From assembly GCF_022832375.1 (NCBI RefSeq), contig NZ_JALHLG010000005.1, positions 372,001-436,000 on the forward strand: DNA of 64,000 nucleotides, in the 5' to 3' direction. Origin of the DNA: Novosphingobium beihaiense. GTDB taxonomy: Bacteria; Pseudomonadota; Alphaproteobacteria; Sphingomonadales; Sphingomonadaceae. The position numbers and the translations under genes were made by a program. Positions 33,229 to 42,340 of the stretch are shown here, one piece after another. Below the pieces are notes generated by a model. It had not been told where the DNA came from. It did not search any database and worked only from the letters and a program-made list of their open reading frames with translations. How positions within the stretch are numbered: position 1 is the first letter of the stretch; each line of letters starts with the position of its first letter.

Positions 33229-33981
33229 ATGAGTGAAGCCGATGGGCGCAAGGTTGCCTTTGTCACAGGGGCAGCATCGGGTATTGGCCGGGCGACCGCC
33301 GAAGCGTTCGTCAAGGCAGGCTATGCCGTGGCATTGGCAGACAGGGATCCCGTTGCAGGCGCCCGGGCGCAAAGCGATCTCGAAGCATTCGGAGCCTGCC
33401 GTTTTATCGCCTGCGATGTGACGGACGACGCTTCTGTTGCAGCCGCCGTGGGTGCAGCATTGTCCGGCTTCGGGGGGCTCGATGCGGCCTTCAATGCGGC
33501 GGGTATTGACGGAGAACATGGCAAGCGCACGGCCGAATGCACGCTGGAAAACTGGAACCGGGTGCTGAGCGTCGATCTGACCGGCACGTTCCATTGTATG
33601 CGCCACCAGATTCCCGCGATGCTGGAATCGGGGGGCGGGGCCGTGGTCAATTGCGCTTCAGTGGCCGGACTGGTTGGCGCGGCGACATTCGCGGCTTACA
33701 CCGCCGCCAAGCATGGCGTGGTGGGGCTCACGAAAACCGCCGCGCTCGAATATGCGCGCGCAGGGATTACTGTGAATGCGATCTGCCCGGGCACGATCAA
33801 TACACAGATGAACCAGAACCTGCCGCAGGATCTGCTGAAAGGGCTGCTGGATGCCAGCCCGATGGGGCGGCTTGGCGAACCGTCGGAAATCGCCGCCACG
33901 GCGCTGTTCCTGTGCAGTGAGGGCGGGCGGTTCCTCAACGGCCAGGCCATCGCGGTCGATGGCGGCTGGACGACACAATAG
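33229..33981 (+). CDS. Short-chain dehydrogenase/reductase (classical SDR)
   Basis: A classical 250-residue SDR. The cofactor motif is VTGAASGIGRATAEAF, with Asp after the second strand (ALADRD) that favours NAD over NADP. AFNAAGIDG is the NAG-type motif, the catalytic Ser is in NCASVAG, and Tyr-x3-Lys is in AYTAAKHG. The C-terminus is GQAIAVDGGWTTQ. GGGGAGAG lies before the ATG. Fourth enzyme in the plus-strand catabolic run, probably oxidising an alcohol made by the P450 or PhyH enzyme. Confidence 0.92.
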   Translation: MSEADGRKVAFVTGAASGIGRATAEAFVKAGYAVALADRDPVAGARAQSDLEAFGACRFIACDVTDDASVAAAVGAALSGFGGLDAAFNAAGIDGEHGKRTAECTLENWNRVLSVDLTGTFHCMRHQIPAMLESGGGAVVNCASVAGLVGAATFAAYTAAKHGVVGLTKTAALEYARAGITVNAICPGTINTQMNQNLPQDLLKGLLDASPMGRLGEPSEIAATALFLCSEGGRFLNGQAIAVDGGWTTQ

Positions 33982-34000
33982 CACATTAGGGAGATACCGG

Positions 34001-34552
34001 ATGACACGCATACCCGCGCTCGATCCCGCAGCATTCAGCGAAGAGCAGAAAGCCCTTGTGGGCGAATGGACGCATCTCGAATTCAGCAGGGTGCTGATCA
34101 ACAGCCCGCGCATGTACGGCACTTTCGTGCCCTGGCTGAAGGAGCTGATAGCCGGGACGGCCTTGCCCGCGCGGGACCGCCAGATCGTTTGCCTGCGGAT
34201 GCTGGAGCTGTGCGGGGAGGTCTACGAAAAGACGCACCATGCCGTCATCTCGCGCAAGTGCGGGCTGAACGATGAAGAGATCAACGCGTTCATCTGCGGG
34301 GAGGGCGATGCGCTGACCGCCGATGATCGTGATGTGCTGACCGCTTGCGACGAGCTTTACCGGGATCAGCGCATCGGCGATGCAACATGGGCGCGCCTGT
34401 CCCGCCGCTATTCGCAGGAACAGATGATGGAGATCGTGTTCCTTGCGGGCTGCTATCAGACCATGGCTCTGCTGACGAAAAGCTTCGGCATCCAGCTCGA
34501 ACCCGATCTTGAAAGTTTCAATGCCTTGCGCGACTACGCCGATCAGGCCTGA
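34001..34552 (+). CDS. Carboxymuconolactone decarboxylase (CMD/AhpD-like) family protein
   Basis: 183 residues with the CMD helical fold. The active region is RQIVCLRMLELCGEVYEKTHH, matching the E-x-x-x-H part of the family, but the AhpD Cys-x2-Cys pair is not present, so a peroxidase role is unlikely. Start ATG 34001 follows AGGGAG. Its last 10 nt overlap the end of the convergent acyl-CoA ligase gene. Such proteins are common in sphingomonad degradation clusters and may decarboxylate or isomerise a ring-derived lactone. Confidence 0.85.
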   Translation: MTRIPALDPAAFSEEQKALVGEWTHLEFSRVLINSPRMYGTFVPWLKELIAGTALPARDRQIVCLRMLELCGEVYEKTHHAVISRKCGLNDEEINAFICGEGDALTADDRDVLTACDELYRDQRIGDATWARLSRRYSQEQMMEIVFLAGCYQTMALLTKSFGIQLEPDLESFNALRDYADQA

Positions 34553-36189
34553 TCGGCGGCGAAGAGGCCGGCAAGCTGATCCAGCTTGAGCTTGCCGGTC
34601 GCCGTGCGCGGAATGTCCGTTTCCCGCACGAACGCGAAGCGGCGCGGCACTTTGTAGCTGGAAAGGCTTTTGCGCAGCATCTTGCGCAGCATTTCCGCAT
34701 CGGGTTCGATACCTTCCGCAAGAACCACTGCTGCCGCGACAATCTGGCCATATTCCGCATCGGGCAATCCGGTTACGGCGCAATTGGCGACGCCGGGCAA
34801 TTCACGCAGCGCCGCTTCCACTTCCAGACGGGAGACATTGGCCGCGCGGGTCTTGATCATGTCGTTGCGGCGCGCGACGAAGGTGAGATAGCCGTCGGCA
34901 TCGATCCGCACGAGATCGCCAGTTGGGTAATAGCCGTCTGGCGTAAAGACCTCGCAGCGGCGTTTGCCATAGAAGCCAGTCATCAGCGCGCCGCCCCGCA
35001 ATTGCAGTTCGCCGATTTCCCCGGCCGCAACCAGAGCGCCTGTATCGGGATCGGCCACGCGGCGTTCGTAATTGTTGACGGTCCGGCCCGAGGCGCCCTG
35101 TTTGTCATCTGGCAGGCGGACATTGATCGGTTCGGCGCTGTGCGGGGCGAAAGTCTCGCTCATGCCGAGCATGTTCGATTGCAGGTGGGGCGGGATCAGC
35201 TCTCCGGCAGCATCGCGAAACGGGCCGAGACCAACGATGGCATCGGTATCGATGCCGTGATCCTGCGCCAGCGCGCGCAGCCGCAACAAGCCATCTCCCC
35301 AGCCGTTGACCCGGTTGACGCGGCACCGCTGGATCGTCTCAAGTATGGCTGCGGTATCGGGGGAAGGGGGATAGACCAGCGTAGCGCCTTGGCTGATTAC
35401 CTGCATCGCCATGGCCATGCCGCCAAGCCAGAACGCAGGCAGCATCGGCAGCATCCGGTCTCCGGGCTTCACGAGAAACAGTTTGGCCAGTTCGGGGGGA
35501 TGGCGCGTTACGTTCCATTGCGAGTGCACGACCGCTTTCGGCAGCGAGGTGCTGCCCGACGTGTAGACGATCACGGCATCGTCGGAGGGCGAAACCTGGG
35601 TTTCTGCTGCGGCCAGCAGCTCGGGTGAGGGGGCCTCCGGTTCGGCAGCGAGTGCCAGCAGGCTTTCAACAGGCTCGCACCATCCCAGCCCTTCCGCATC
35701 GTCCATCCAGACATGCCGCAGGTATGGCGCACTGGTTATCCGGAGCCTGCCGGGTTCCATCGCGCCAAGGTCCGGGAAAGCTGCTTGCAGCTTTTCGCCA
35801 TAGTCGTGGCCAAGAAACCGGCGCGCGGCGAGCAGATACTGCACGTCGCTGTTGCGCAGCATATGGCCCAGTTCCTTCGGGCTGGCGAGCGTGCTGACGC
35901 ATGTGAGCAAAGCGCCGATGCGCAGGCTTGCGAGAAAGGCCGTGACCCAGAAAATGCCGTCCGGAGCGAGCAATGCAATGCGGGAGCCCTTGCCCGCGCC
36001 TGCTGCGAGCAAAGCCCGGGCGAGCCGCGCACTGCGCTCATCCAGCTCACGATAGCTGACGGTTTCAGAGACCGTGGCAATGGCATCGGCATCCCCCCGG
36101 CGGGCAACGGCTGACGCAAGCATAGCCGGTATCGTGGAGGGCAATTCCCCGGGAGATGTAGCGGCAGCAGAGATATTCGTTTCAGGCAT
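34543..36189 (-). CDS. Acyl-CoA synthetase (AMP-dependent ligase)
   Basis: An ANL-superfamily enzyme of 548 residues that activates a carboxylic acid to its CoA thioester via an acyl-AMP. Core motifs: VIVYTSGSTSLPKAVV (P-loop), then YPTGDLVRIDADGYLTFVARRND, and the C-terminal lysine in ATGKLKLDQL. Cytosolic. It is encoded on the opposite strand to the P450/SDR run and converges on the CMD gene, but with the crotonase it supplies the CoA branch of the pathway. Substrate unknown; cyclic or terpenoid acids are plausible. Confidence 0.92.
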   Translation of the reverse strand: MPETNISAAATSPGELPSTIPAMLASAVARRGDADAIATVSETVSYRELDERSARLARALLAAGAGKGSRIALLAPDGIFWVTAFLASLRIGALLTCVSTLASPKELGHMLRNSDVQYLLAARRFLGHDYGEKLQAAFPDLGAMEPGRLRITSAPYLRHVWMDDAEGLGWCEPVESLLALAAEPEAPSPELLAAAETQVSPSDDAVIVYTSGSTSLPKAVVHSQWNVTRHPPELAKLFLVKPGDRMLPMLPAFWLGGMAMAMQVISQGATLVYPPSPDTAAILETIQRCRVNRVNGWGDGLLRLRALAQDHGIDTDAIVGLGPFRDAAGELIPPHLQSNMLGMSETFAPHSAEPINVRLPDDKQGASGRTVNNYERRVADPDTGALVAAGEIGELQLRGGALMTGFYGKRRCEVFTPDGYYPTGDLVRIDADGYLTFVARRNDMIKTRAANVSRLEVEAALRELPGVANCAVTGLPDAEYGQIVAAAVVLAEGIEPDAEMLRKMLRKSLSSYKVPRRFAFVRETDIPRTATGKLKLDQLAGLFAADQA

Positions 36190-36287
36190 GCGCTATCCTT
36201 GCCTTGGCAGGCCGGGCCGGTCACCGGCGTTGCGTGGAACAGCCAGTGACTTCGTTCCAAGCAGGCGCTGTGCAGTGCGGAAACGAC

Positions 36288-36321
36288 AGCGGGCGGATCC
36301 CGTTACCCAGGCCCGCCCGCT
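36288..36321 (-). terminator. Hairpin downstream of the TonB-dependent receptor
   Basis: AGCGGGCGG and CCGCCCGCT form a perfect 9-bp stem with a 16-nt loop, 24 bp past the receptor stop codon. Only three T follow on the minus strand, so intrinsic termination would be modest. Confidence 0.45.
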
Positions 36322-36345
36322 TCCCCCCGTTGCCCCGCGTTCTGC

Positions 36346-38820
36346 CTACTGGAACAGGCCCATCGGGCGCAGCGTCAGTTTCAGGAACACGCTCCGGCCG
36401 GGCTCGACCACGCAGGCGACATCGTCGATCTTGCCGGTCGGGTTGGCGGCCTGGCCGGTCACTTGCGCGAAGCGGCTGAATACGGTCGTGTTCTGCAGGT
36501 CGGTGTTGGCGCAATACCCGGCGCGCAGAACGTCGTTCAGGTTGTTTCCGATCAGCGAGAGTTCCCAGCGCTCATTCGCATCCTTCAGTGTGATATAGGC
36601 ATTGAGCTTGGTGTATCCGCGCTGCCAGTAATCGTCGCGGTTGCCGATGACGGCCTTGTATTTGGACGAGACTTGCGCCGAACCGCCGAAAATCAGGTCC
36701 ATGCCTTCGGCTATCGAGGTGTCGTAGTCGAAACCGCCGATTGCTTGCCAGACTGGGGCCTTTTCCAGCGGTTCGCCGCTGGCATCGGATGCCGTGAATG
36801 TTTGCGGATCGGAACCCGGGATTTCGGATTCGTTGCAGCCCAGGGCGATTGTCTGGCCGCCGTAGCAAGGCACGCCGTGCAGGCTCAGGAACTTGGCCCT
36901 GTTCCAGTTGATCGAGAGATTGAGCGCCAGCCCCGGGATTGCGTCAGGGCGGTAATTCGCATCGAAATCGATACCGTAAGTGCGCGATGATCCCGCGTTG
37001 AGCGTCCGCAGTTCCGGGATGCCGTTTTCCGCCGCCGGTTGCGAGACGCCGACCTGCAGGCCCTTGTACTTGTAATAGTAAAACGCTGCGTTGAGGTTCA
37101 GGGCGCGGTCCGCGGTCCGCGCCTTGATGCCGATCTCGCCGCCTTGCACCTTTTCATCGCCGAACGAGTTGTCCTTGTCGGGACTGGCAGGCGTGGTGAT
37201 CGAGAACGAGCCCGATTTGTATCCCTGCTTGAGCGCGCCGAATACGGTGAAGTTGTCCGTGGGGGTATATGTGACGGTCAGTTCCGGCGACCAGTTCTTC
37301 GAATTGATCTTGGGGGTGATCAGATCGACTGGAGAATAGGTATTGGTGGCGGCGCTGGACAAGGTCGTGGCCGCATCCTTGCGGGTCTCGTCGGTCCAGC
37401 GCACACCCGCTGCGATTTCGAGCACATCCACCGGTTTCCAGCGTAGCTGGCCGAAGAGCGATGCGGATTTGATGTCTACGTCATGCGTGCCCGCGGTGAG
37501 CGTGGCGGGCAGGCCCAGCGCGGCGTTACTCCCGACGTAGATGCGGTTCGTCATCCGCGCGTCCTGATAATAGCCGCCCGCAAGGAAGTTCAGCGACGAA
37601 CCGGAAAAGTCGGATTCAAGACGCAATTCCTGCGTGGTGTCGCGCCTGGTGAAATGGTTGTCCGCAAAGATGGTAGGTCCTGCGGCGCCGGAATAGACGC
37701 CGTTCGCCATCGTATCGGTGGTGTTGTGGTAGTACGTGGTGGTTGAGGTCAGCGCGATGTCCGGCGTGACGTTGTAGTCCATTTCCAGCACGCCGAAATG
37801 CTGCTTGATGTCGGTAAAAGGCACGCCGCCGTTGCGAAGGGCTGGCGAACCGTCCGGGAACACGCCCCCGAAATAGGCCGGGTCCATGCCGACGTATTCC
37901 ACCTCGCCGTCCTCGCGGCAGGGATGGGTGCCGCCGATGAACTGAATTCCCAAGGCGCCCGGCCCGGTTCCGCTGGGGCAGGATACCCCTTGCAGCGCGG
38001 TGGGGCTGTCGCTGTTGTCGCGTGTGATGTTGGCTTTCAGGCGCGCCTTGAAGTCATCGCTGGGCTGCCAGACGAGCGTACCCCGGACGATCCAGTTCTC
38101 GTTGGCTCCATTGCGGCCGCCAAGCGTTACACCGCCCAGACCGGGAAGCGCGGTCGCCGTATTCTTGAAGTATCCCTTGCGGTCCGACCATGTCCCGGCA
38201 AGGCGCGCGCCCAGTGTGCCGGAAAGCGGGCCGGACAGGATGAGTTCAGTGCGCGGCTCACGCGCTTCGAATTCGTAGCTGGCGCGGGCGATCACTTCGA
38301 CTTCGTTGCCCGGGTCCGCAGTCGTCAGGGCAATCACGCCGCCGGGGCTGTTCTTGCCGAAGAACAGCGCCTGCGGGCCTTTGAGCACTTCGGCCTGCGC
38401 CAGATCGAACAGGCCGCTCTTGAACGTCAGGCCCTGGCTGAACTGCTGCCCGTCGATGTTGAGCGACACCGACTGATCGATGCCTGCATCGAGCGCGCTG
38501 GTACCCACGCCGCGCAGCGAGATCTGCGATCCGATGGCCAGCACCGAGGTGCCGACGAAAAGCCCGGGCACTTTGCTGGTGACGGCCTGCATGTCGGTGA
38601 TCTGCGATTGCTGCAGAACCTCGGAATCGATAACGCTTTCGATCACCGGCACCTTGAGGATCGATTCCTGACGCTTGCGCGCGGTAACGATGATCTCACG
38701 TGCGTCGATATCGCCGATGCGGCTGTCCGCCTGTTCGTCTGCGGTTTGCGCCAGCGCAGCGGACCACGGCCCGGCCAAGACAAGCGCGCTTGCCGCCAGC
38801 AAGGGAATCTTCCTGTTCAT
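36346..38820 (-). CDS. TonB-dependent outer-membrane receptor
   Basis: 824 residues with an N-terminal signal peptide (MNRKIPLLAASALVLAGPWS, cleaved after ALAQ), then a TonB-box-like segment and plug domain (EIIVTARKRQESILKVPV, LFVGTSVLAIGSQISLRGVG) and a 22-strand-type barrel. It has no N-terminal signalling domain. Homologous receptors in sphingomonads import aromatic, terpenoid or plant-derived compounds as well as iron complexes. Placement beside the catabolic genes suggests uptake of the island's substrate. I chose ATG 38820 because the signal peptide begins there, after AGAGG; a longer reading adds ten residues. Confidence 0.93.
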   Translation of the reverse strand: MNRKIPLLAASALVLAGPWSAALAQTADEQADSRIGDIDAREIIVTARKRQESILKVPVIESVIDSEVLQQSQITDMQAVTSKVPGLFVGTSVLAIGSQISLRGVGTSALDAGIDQSVSLNIDGQQFSQGLTFKSGLFDLAQAEVLKGPQALFFGKNSPGGVIALTTADPGNEVEVIARASYEFEAREPRTELILSGPLSGTLGARLAGTWSDRKGYFKNTATALPGLGGVTLGGRNGANENWIVRGTLVWQPSDDFKARLKANITRDNSDSPTALQGVSCPSGTGPGALGIQFIGGTHPCREDGEVEYVGMDPAYFGGVFPDGSPALRNGGVPFTDIKQHFGVLEMDYNVTPDIALTSTTTYYHNTTDTMANGVYSGAAGPTIFADNHFTRRDTTQELRLESDFSGSSLNFLAGGYYQDARMTNRIYVGSNAALGLPATLTAGTHDVDIKSASLFGQLRWKPVDVLEIAAGVRWTDETRKDAATTLSSAATNTYSPVDLITPKINSKNWSPELTVTYTPTDNFTVFGALKQGYKSGSFSITTPASPDKDNSFGDEKVQGGEIGIKARTADRALNLNAAFYYYKYKGLQVGVSQPAAENGIPELRTLNAGSSRTYGIDFDANYRPDAIPGLALNLSINWNRAKFLSLHGVPCYGGQTIALGCNESEIPGSDPQTFTASDASGEPLEKAPVWQAIGGFDYDTSIAEGMDLIFGGSAQVSSKYKAVIGNRDDYWQRGYTKLNAYITLKDANERWELSLIGNNLNDVLRAGYCANTDLQNTTVFSRFAQVTGQAANPTGKIDDVACVVEPGRSVFLKLTLRPMGLFQ

Positions 38821-39095
38821 TGTTGCCCTCTCCCCATAGGGGACAGGCACCCTGGCTCAGGGCACCGGTCCGCTGATGCCCCGATACACATGGGGTCATC
38901 AGTCCATGTTCTCCCATCCGGCTATGGATGCCGGTTTGCACGGTGACATTAGACGGCGTGCAAGGCGCCTCAATTGGCCGTCCACCGCAATGCTGGAACA
39001 GAAGATGGCATCGTTCTCGTCATTCCGCGGCCTGTCCGGGAAAGAGGGGAGAACCGGTCTCCGGGCATTTTACGCGATAGTGAACAAGGAGGCGG

Positions 39096-40178
39096 TCAGA
39101 GACGGGCGATACAGCCTGCGGTATCGTGATCCAGCATCGCCATGGCCGAGCGTACGGCGTTGACGGTGTTCACCGCTTCGGCCTGATAGTGGGATTCGGT
39201 CGAGGCCCAGATGAAGTACCCGTAGAGCTGGAAGACGGCGTATTGATGCATGGCTTCGTCGAAGCCCGGAGCAGGGGCCCCGGCGCGTGCCAGTTCGTCC
39301 AGGTAGTGGCGAACGAGAGCACCTTCCCACCTCGGCCTGTCAGCAACGTCGATCGATCCCGAAATGTGATAGGCGACTTCGAGCATGCCCGGACCACGGC
39401 TCGCGAGCGTGTCGAGGAAACCTGGAGTGCCGTCCGGCTCGATGTAGAGATTGCCCAGGTGGATGTCTCCGTGCAGCACGCAGTGCGGCAGGTCCGCTGC
39501 ATAAGCCAGCATCCGGGGCCACGCGCTCACCAACCATTCGCGGTCCTGGAACTGCTGCGGAGTGGCGGCCCCGCGCGGGGCCGCCATGAAACGCGCCCAG
39601 TTTTCCGGAGAGCTTTTTTCATCGAAGAAGTGCTGCATCACGGGGAAGAATTCGGGCAGGGCGCCCCAGCGCTCTCCGGGAGCGAGTTCGGGGCTGGCCC
39701 ACGTCGCGGCGTGGAAGCGGGCGAGGTATTCCAGACGGCGGGCAACCTGTTCATGTGTATGGGGCCGCGTCGCGTGACAGAAGGCCACGTCTTTCGTGAC
39801 GAGGTCCTCCATGACGATGATCCCCTGCTTTTCCTCGTCGTCGTATTCCGCGAAGTAACAGGCGGGGTGGGGAAGCGGCACATGCGGGTACACGTCGCGA
39901 TAGCCGCGCACTTCGCGTTCGTGCATCTGGTGATAGAGCCGTCCGTGTTCCTCGAATCCTCCTTTTACGATGATCCGTTCGGGTATCCCCGCGGCGATGG
40001 CGGTCTCGTCGCGTTTCAGTTGCAGGCGTATCTTGCTGCAAGTGGAGAACACCGTGTCGACCACTTCGCAGGCCCGGATCGTTACGCCGGGGGTCCGGGT
40101 CCGCAAAGCGGCGGTCAGCCAGGCGGCCGTGACGTCTTCGACTTTGACAGGCAGCGGGAACGGGCTGATTCCGGGCAT
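39096..40178 (-). CDS. Phosphotransferase family protein (APH/choline-kinase-like)
   Basis: 360 residues of the kinase-like APH superfamily. A catalytic loop HGDIHLGNLYI (Asp is the base) is followed by a metal-binding Asp in GFLDTLASRGPG. An N-lobe Lys (IIVKGGFEE) and IIVMEDL hinge are visible. Members of this type are common in fatty-acid, steroid and xenobiotic clusters of alphaproteobacteria next to acyl-CoA dehydrogenases, where a metabolite rather than an antibiotic is the likely phosphate acceptor. It is the last gene of the catabolic island and on the same strand as the TonB receptor. Confidence 0.85.
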   Translation of the reverse strand: MPGISPFPLPVKVEDVTAAWLTAALRTRTPGVTIRACEVVDTVFSTCSKIRLQLKRDETAIAAGIPERIIVKGGFEEHGRLYHQMHEREVRGYRDVYPHVPLPHPACYFAEYDDEEKQGIIVMEDLVTKDVAFCHATRPHTHEQVARRLEYLARFHAATWASPELAPGERWGALPEFFPVMQHFFDEKSSPENWARFMAAPRGAATPQQFQDREWLVSAWPRMLAYAADLPHCVLHGDIHLGNLYIEPDGTPGFLDTLASRGPGMLEVAYHISGSIDVADRPRWEGALVRHYLDELARAGAPAPGFDEAMHQYAVFQLYGYFIWASTESHYQAEAVNTVNAVRSAMAMLDHDTAGCIARL

Positions 40179-40411
40179 GATCTCTCCATCTGGCAGCCGC
40201 GGCGCGGTCTGTTTTGCTGCGCCGATTAGAGCGCGAAAACATCGCGATGCGACCCGTCAGCCTTAGGACAAAGGCGCGCGCCGTTCTTCACTTGCAGGTT
40301 GCGCTTGGTAGTCTGACGGGTTTGTGACAGACTGCCCCCCGGCTTGATCGCCATCGTCGGCAACAGTAGCCGGACCGCAAGGTTCGGCGGACAAATCCGG
40401 GGGTGTTACTG
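40179..40411. other. Intergenic region with two inverted repeats
   Basis: No gene seen in these 233 bp. Arms ACCCGTCAG (40252-40260) and CTGACGGGT (40313-40321) form a perfect 9-bp inverted repeat with a 52-bp spacer, and the second arm overlaps another repeat, AGTCTG-N12-CAGACT (40310-40333). These may be paired operator sites or an RNA stem upstream of the phosphotransferase gene. Confidence 0.4.
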
Positions 40412-40413
40412 TC

Positions 40414-40614
40414 ATGCGCAAAGGGTTATTCCGGACGACGTTGCCGGGCCTTGGCGAGTGTGCGCGGGTCGATATGAGTGCGGGCGATGCCGCCCCCTAT
40501 CTTGAGCGTGACATGTATGTTCTGTTGGGCTTCCAGCCCGGGTTCGAGCAGCTTCCCGAACAGACGCAGGAACGTGCGCAGGCGTCGCGGCCATTGTGGC
40601 CGGAGTGGCGCTGA
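40414..40614 (+). CDS. Doubtful small hypothetical protein (66 residues)
   Basis: An open frame from ATG 40414 with no convincing ribosome site (GGGGG lies 11 nt upstream). The product has no recognisable domain. It fills an otherwise empty gap before the convergent glycosyltransferase gene. Kept only because no other gene covers the stretch; it could easily be chance. Confidence 0.25.
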   Translation: MRKGLFRTTLPGLGECARVDMSAGDAAPYLERDMYVLLGFQPGFEQLPEQTQERAQASRPLWPEWR

Positions 40615-40635
40615 TCCCGACTGGTAAGTGTCCGG

Positions 40636-41787
40636 TCAGGCAGCCCAGCGTTGGGTGCGCACAGTGGCGGCATAAGCGGCGAACAGATCCTGGAAATGCT
40701 CTTCCATTGAACGCGCGCGCGCTGACGGGCGTGGCCGGGTGATTGCGATTTCGCGGATGGCCTGTGCCGCCGAGACCGGATCGCAAGCGGTATAAGTCCG
40801 CCCGGCGCCGTCCTGCGCATGATCCAGAGCGCCGCCTGCATCGGGCACGATCACCGGCACACCGCTGGCCCGGGCTTCCGCTGCGACCATGCAGAAGGTT
40901 TCAGCTTCGCAGCCGTGAACGAGCGCATCGGCGCTGGCCAGAATGCGGGCGAAGACCTGCCGGTTGCGTTCCGGAGCTAGCAGGCGGATGTGCGGATTTC
41001 CTGCGATGTGGCGCAGGATCGTGCGCTGCTCGCGCCCTTCGCCGAGCATGACCAGCCCGATCGGCACATTCCGGCTCGCTGCATTGACGGCCTCGATCAC
41101 CATCGGCCAGCGCTTTTCCGGCGCAAGGCGCCCAACGGCAAGCAGCAGGGTGGCGCTTTCCGGCATTTCGCAGGCTTCCAGCAGGCGTGCGCGCAGGGCC
41201 GGGTCGCGGTGAGCGGGCGAAAAATAGCCCGGCTCCACCCCCATCGGGATCGTGATCGTGTTGGCGACGCCGCCTTCCCGGAGCCGCCGGGACAAGTCTC
41301 CGTTCGCGCACACGACATGATCGAACATCCGGCTGTTGCGGCGCAGGTGTTCCCAGAACATGGAGAACTGCCAGTCGATGGTCTGGCGCGGGAAGATTGA
41401 GCCGAACCAGCGGTAGGCATAGGCGGAAAGGGGATCCGCGTGCATCACCAGGCTGCGCGGCGCAGGGCCTTTCCATTCAGCGACGAGGCTTGCGCTGCGC
41501 CATGGCGATGTGGCTTCCACGAAGTCCGGCGCTTCGGCATCCAGCACTGCATGAAGCCGCTCGGGCTCGTTGAAATACCAGTATTTGCGGTCCAGCGGAA
41601 AGCGCGGGCTGCGGACAAAGACGATGCGGGCGCCAGGGCCGCGTTCTATCACGGCATCCTCATCGCCAGGGGCAACGATCACGATCTCGTGGCCGAGTTT
41701 CGGCCCGGTCTTGAGCTTCTGCTCGACATATGTGCGGACACCACCGCCATGCGGGGAATAGAAGGCGCAGACGTCGACGATCTTCAT
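40636..41787 (-). CDS. Glycosyltransferase family 4 protein
   Basis: 383 residues of GT-B fold. N-terminal MKIVDVCAFYSPHGGGVRTYVEQ is the acceptor-side glycine loop of GT4 enzymes, and the C-terminal half carries LLAVGRLAPEKRW and VHGCEAETFCMVAAEARASG (E-x7-E donor site). Cytosolic, probably at the inner membrane face. It ends a same-strand run of two glycosyltransferases, a DUF2141 secreted protein and a multi-pass membrane protein, which together suggest synthesis of a lipid-linked or envelope glycan. The sugar and acceptor are unknown. Confidence 0.88.
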   Translation of the reverse strand: MKIVDVCAFYSPHGGGVRTYVEQKLKTGPKLGHEIVIVAPGDEDAVIERGPGARIVFVRSPRFPLDRKYWYFNEPERLHAVLDAEAPDFVEATSPWRSASLVAEWKGPAPRSLVMHADPLSAYAYRWFGSIFPRQTIDWQFSMFWEHLRRNSRMFDHVVCANGDLSRRLREGGVANTITIPMGVEPGYFSPAHRDPALRARLLEACEMPESATLLLAVGRLAPEKRWPMVIEAVNAASRNVPIGLVMLGEGREQRTILRHIAGNPHIRLLAPERNRQVFARILASADALVHGCEAETFCMVAAEARASGVPVIVPDAGGALDHAQDGAGRTYTACDPVSAAQAIREIAITRPRPSARARSMEEHFQDLFAAYAATVRTQRWAA

Positions 41788-41791
41788 CGGT

Positions 41792-42340
41792 TCACTTCTT
41801 CCGTTTCAGCGGCGCCACGCCCAGGCCGTGGCGGTAGTTGAGAACGATGGTTATCGGCGTCAGCCCGGCCCCTGCTTTCGCGCTCGCCTTGCGGGCCTTG
41901 GGCTTGCCCCAGCCCAGCTTCGGGTTGCCCGCAAAGCCGATGCCGTCGATCGTCCAGTTGAACTTGCGGTCTTCGTTGCGGTCATGGAGCAGGCTGACGG
42001 CATAAGTGCCGGGGCCGGGCAGGCGCACGCAAAGCTGCGGCGTGCCGGAAGCCGGGACCGGCACTTCCACGCGGCGGAAGGTTTTCCCGGCGTTGATGAG
42101 GACGTTGTCGTCCTCCAGGAAGTCATCATTGTTGTCCGGATAGACTTCCAGCTTGAGGTTCCCTTGCCGGTCCTTGAGACCATCGACCGTAACGAGAAAG
42201 GCTGGCCCCTTTTCATTCGGGCGGCATTGGCCTTCGGCCTTTCCGAGATCTGGCGTGGAAGGGATTGTCGCCGCGGTCAGCAGCGGCAGGACCAGAAGGG
42301 CAGGAACGGCAGTGGCAGCGATGGGCGCGGGGGCGGTCAT
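41792..42340 (-). CDS. Exported DUF2141 protein
   Basis: 182 residues with a signal peptide (MTAPAPIAATAVPALLVLPL) and a DUF2141 beta-sandwich: GNLKLEVYPDNNDDFLEDD, RLPGPGTYAVSLLHDRNEDRKFNWTIDGIGFAGNP and a C-terminal strand. The family is periplasmic or exported and of unknown role. Its ATG overlaps the stop of the membrane-protein gene by 4 nt, and 4 bp separate it from the GT4 gene, so all are co-transcribed. Confidence 0.85.
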   Translation of the reverse strand: MTAPAPIAATAVPALLVLPLLTAATIPSTPDLGKAEGQCRPNEKGPAFLVTVDGLKDRQGNLKLEVYPDNNDDFLEDDNVLINAGKTFRRVEVPVPASGTPQLCVRLPGPGTYAVSLLHDRNEDRKFNWTIDGIGFAGNPKLGWGKPKARKASAKAGAGLTPITIVLNYRHGLGVAPLKRKK

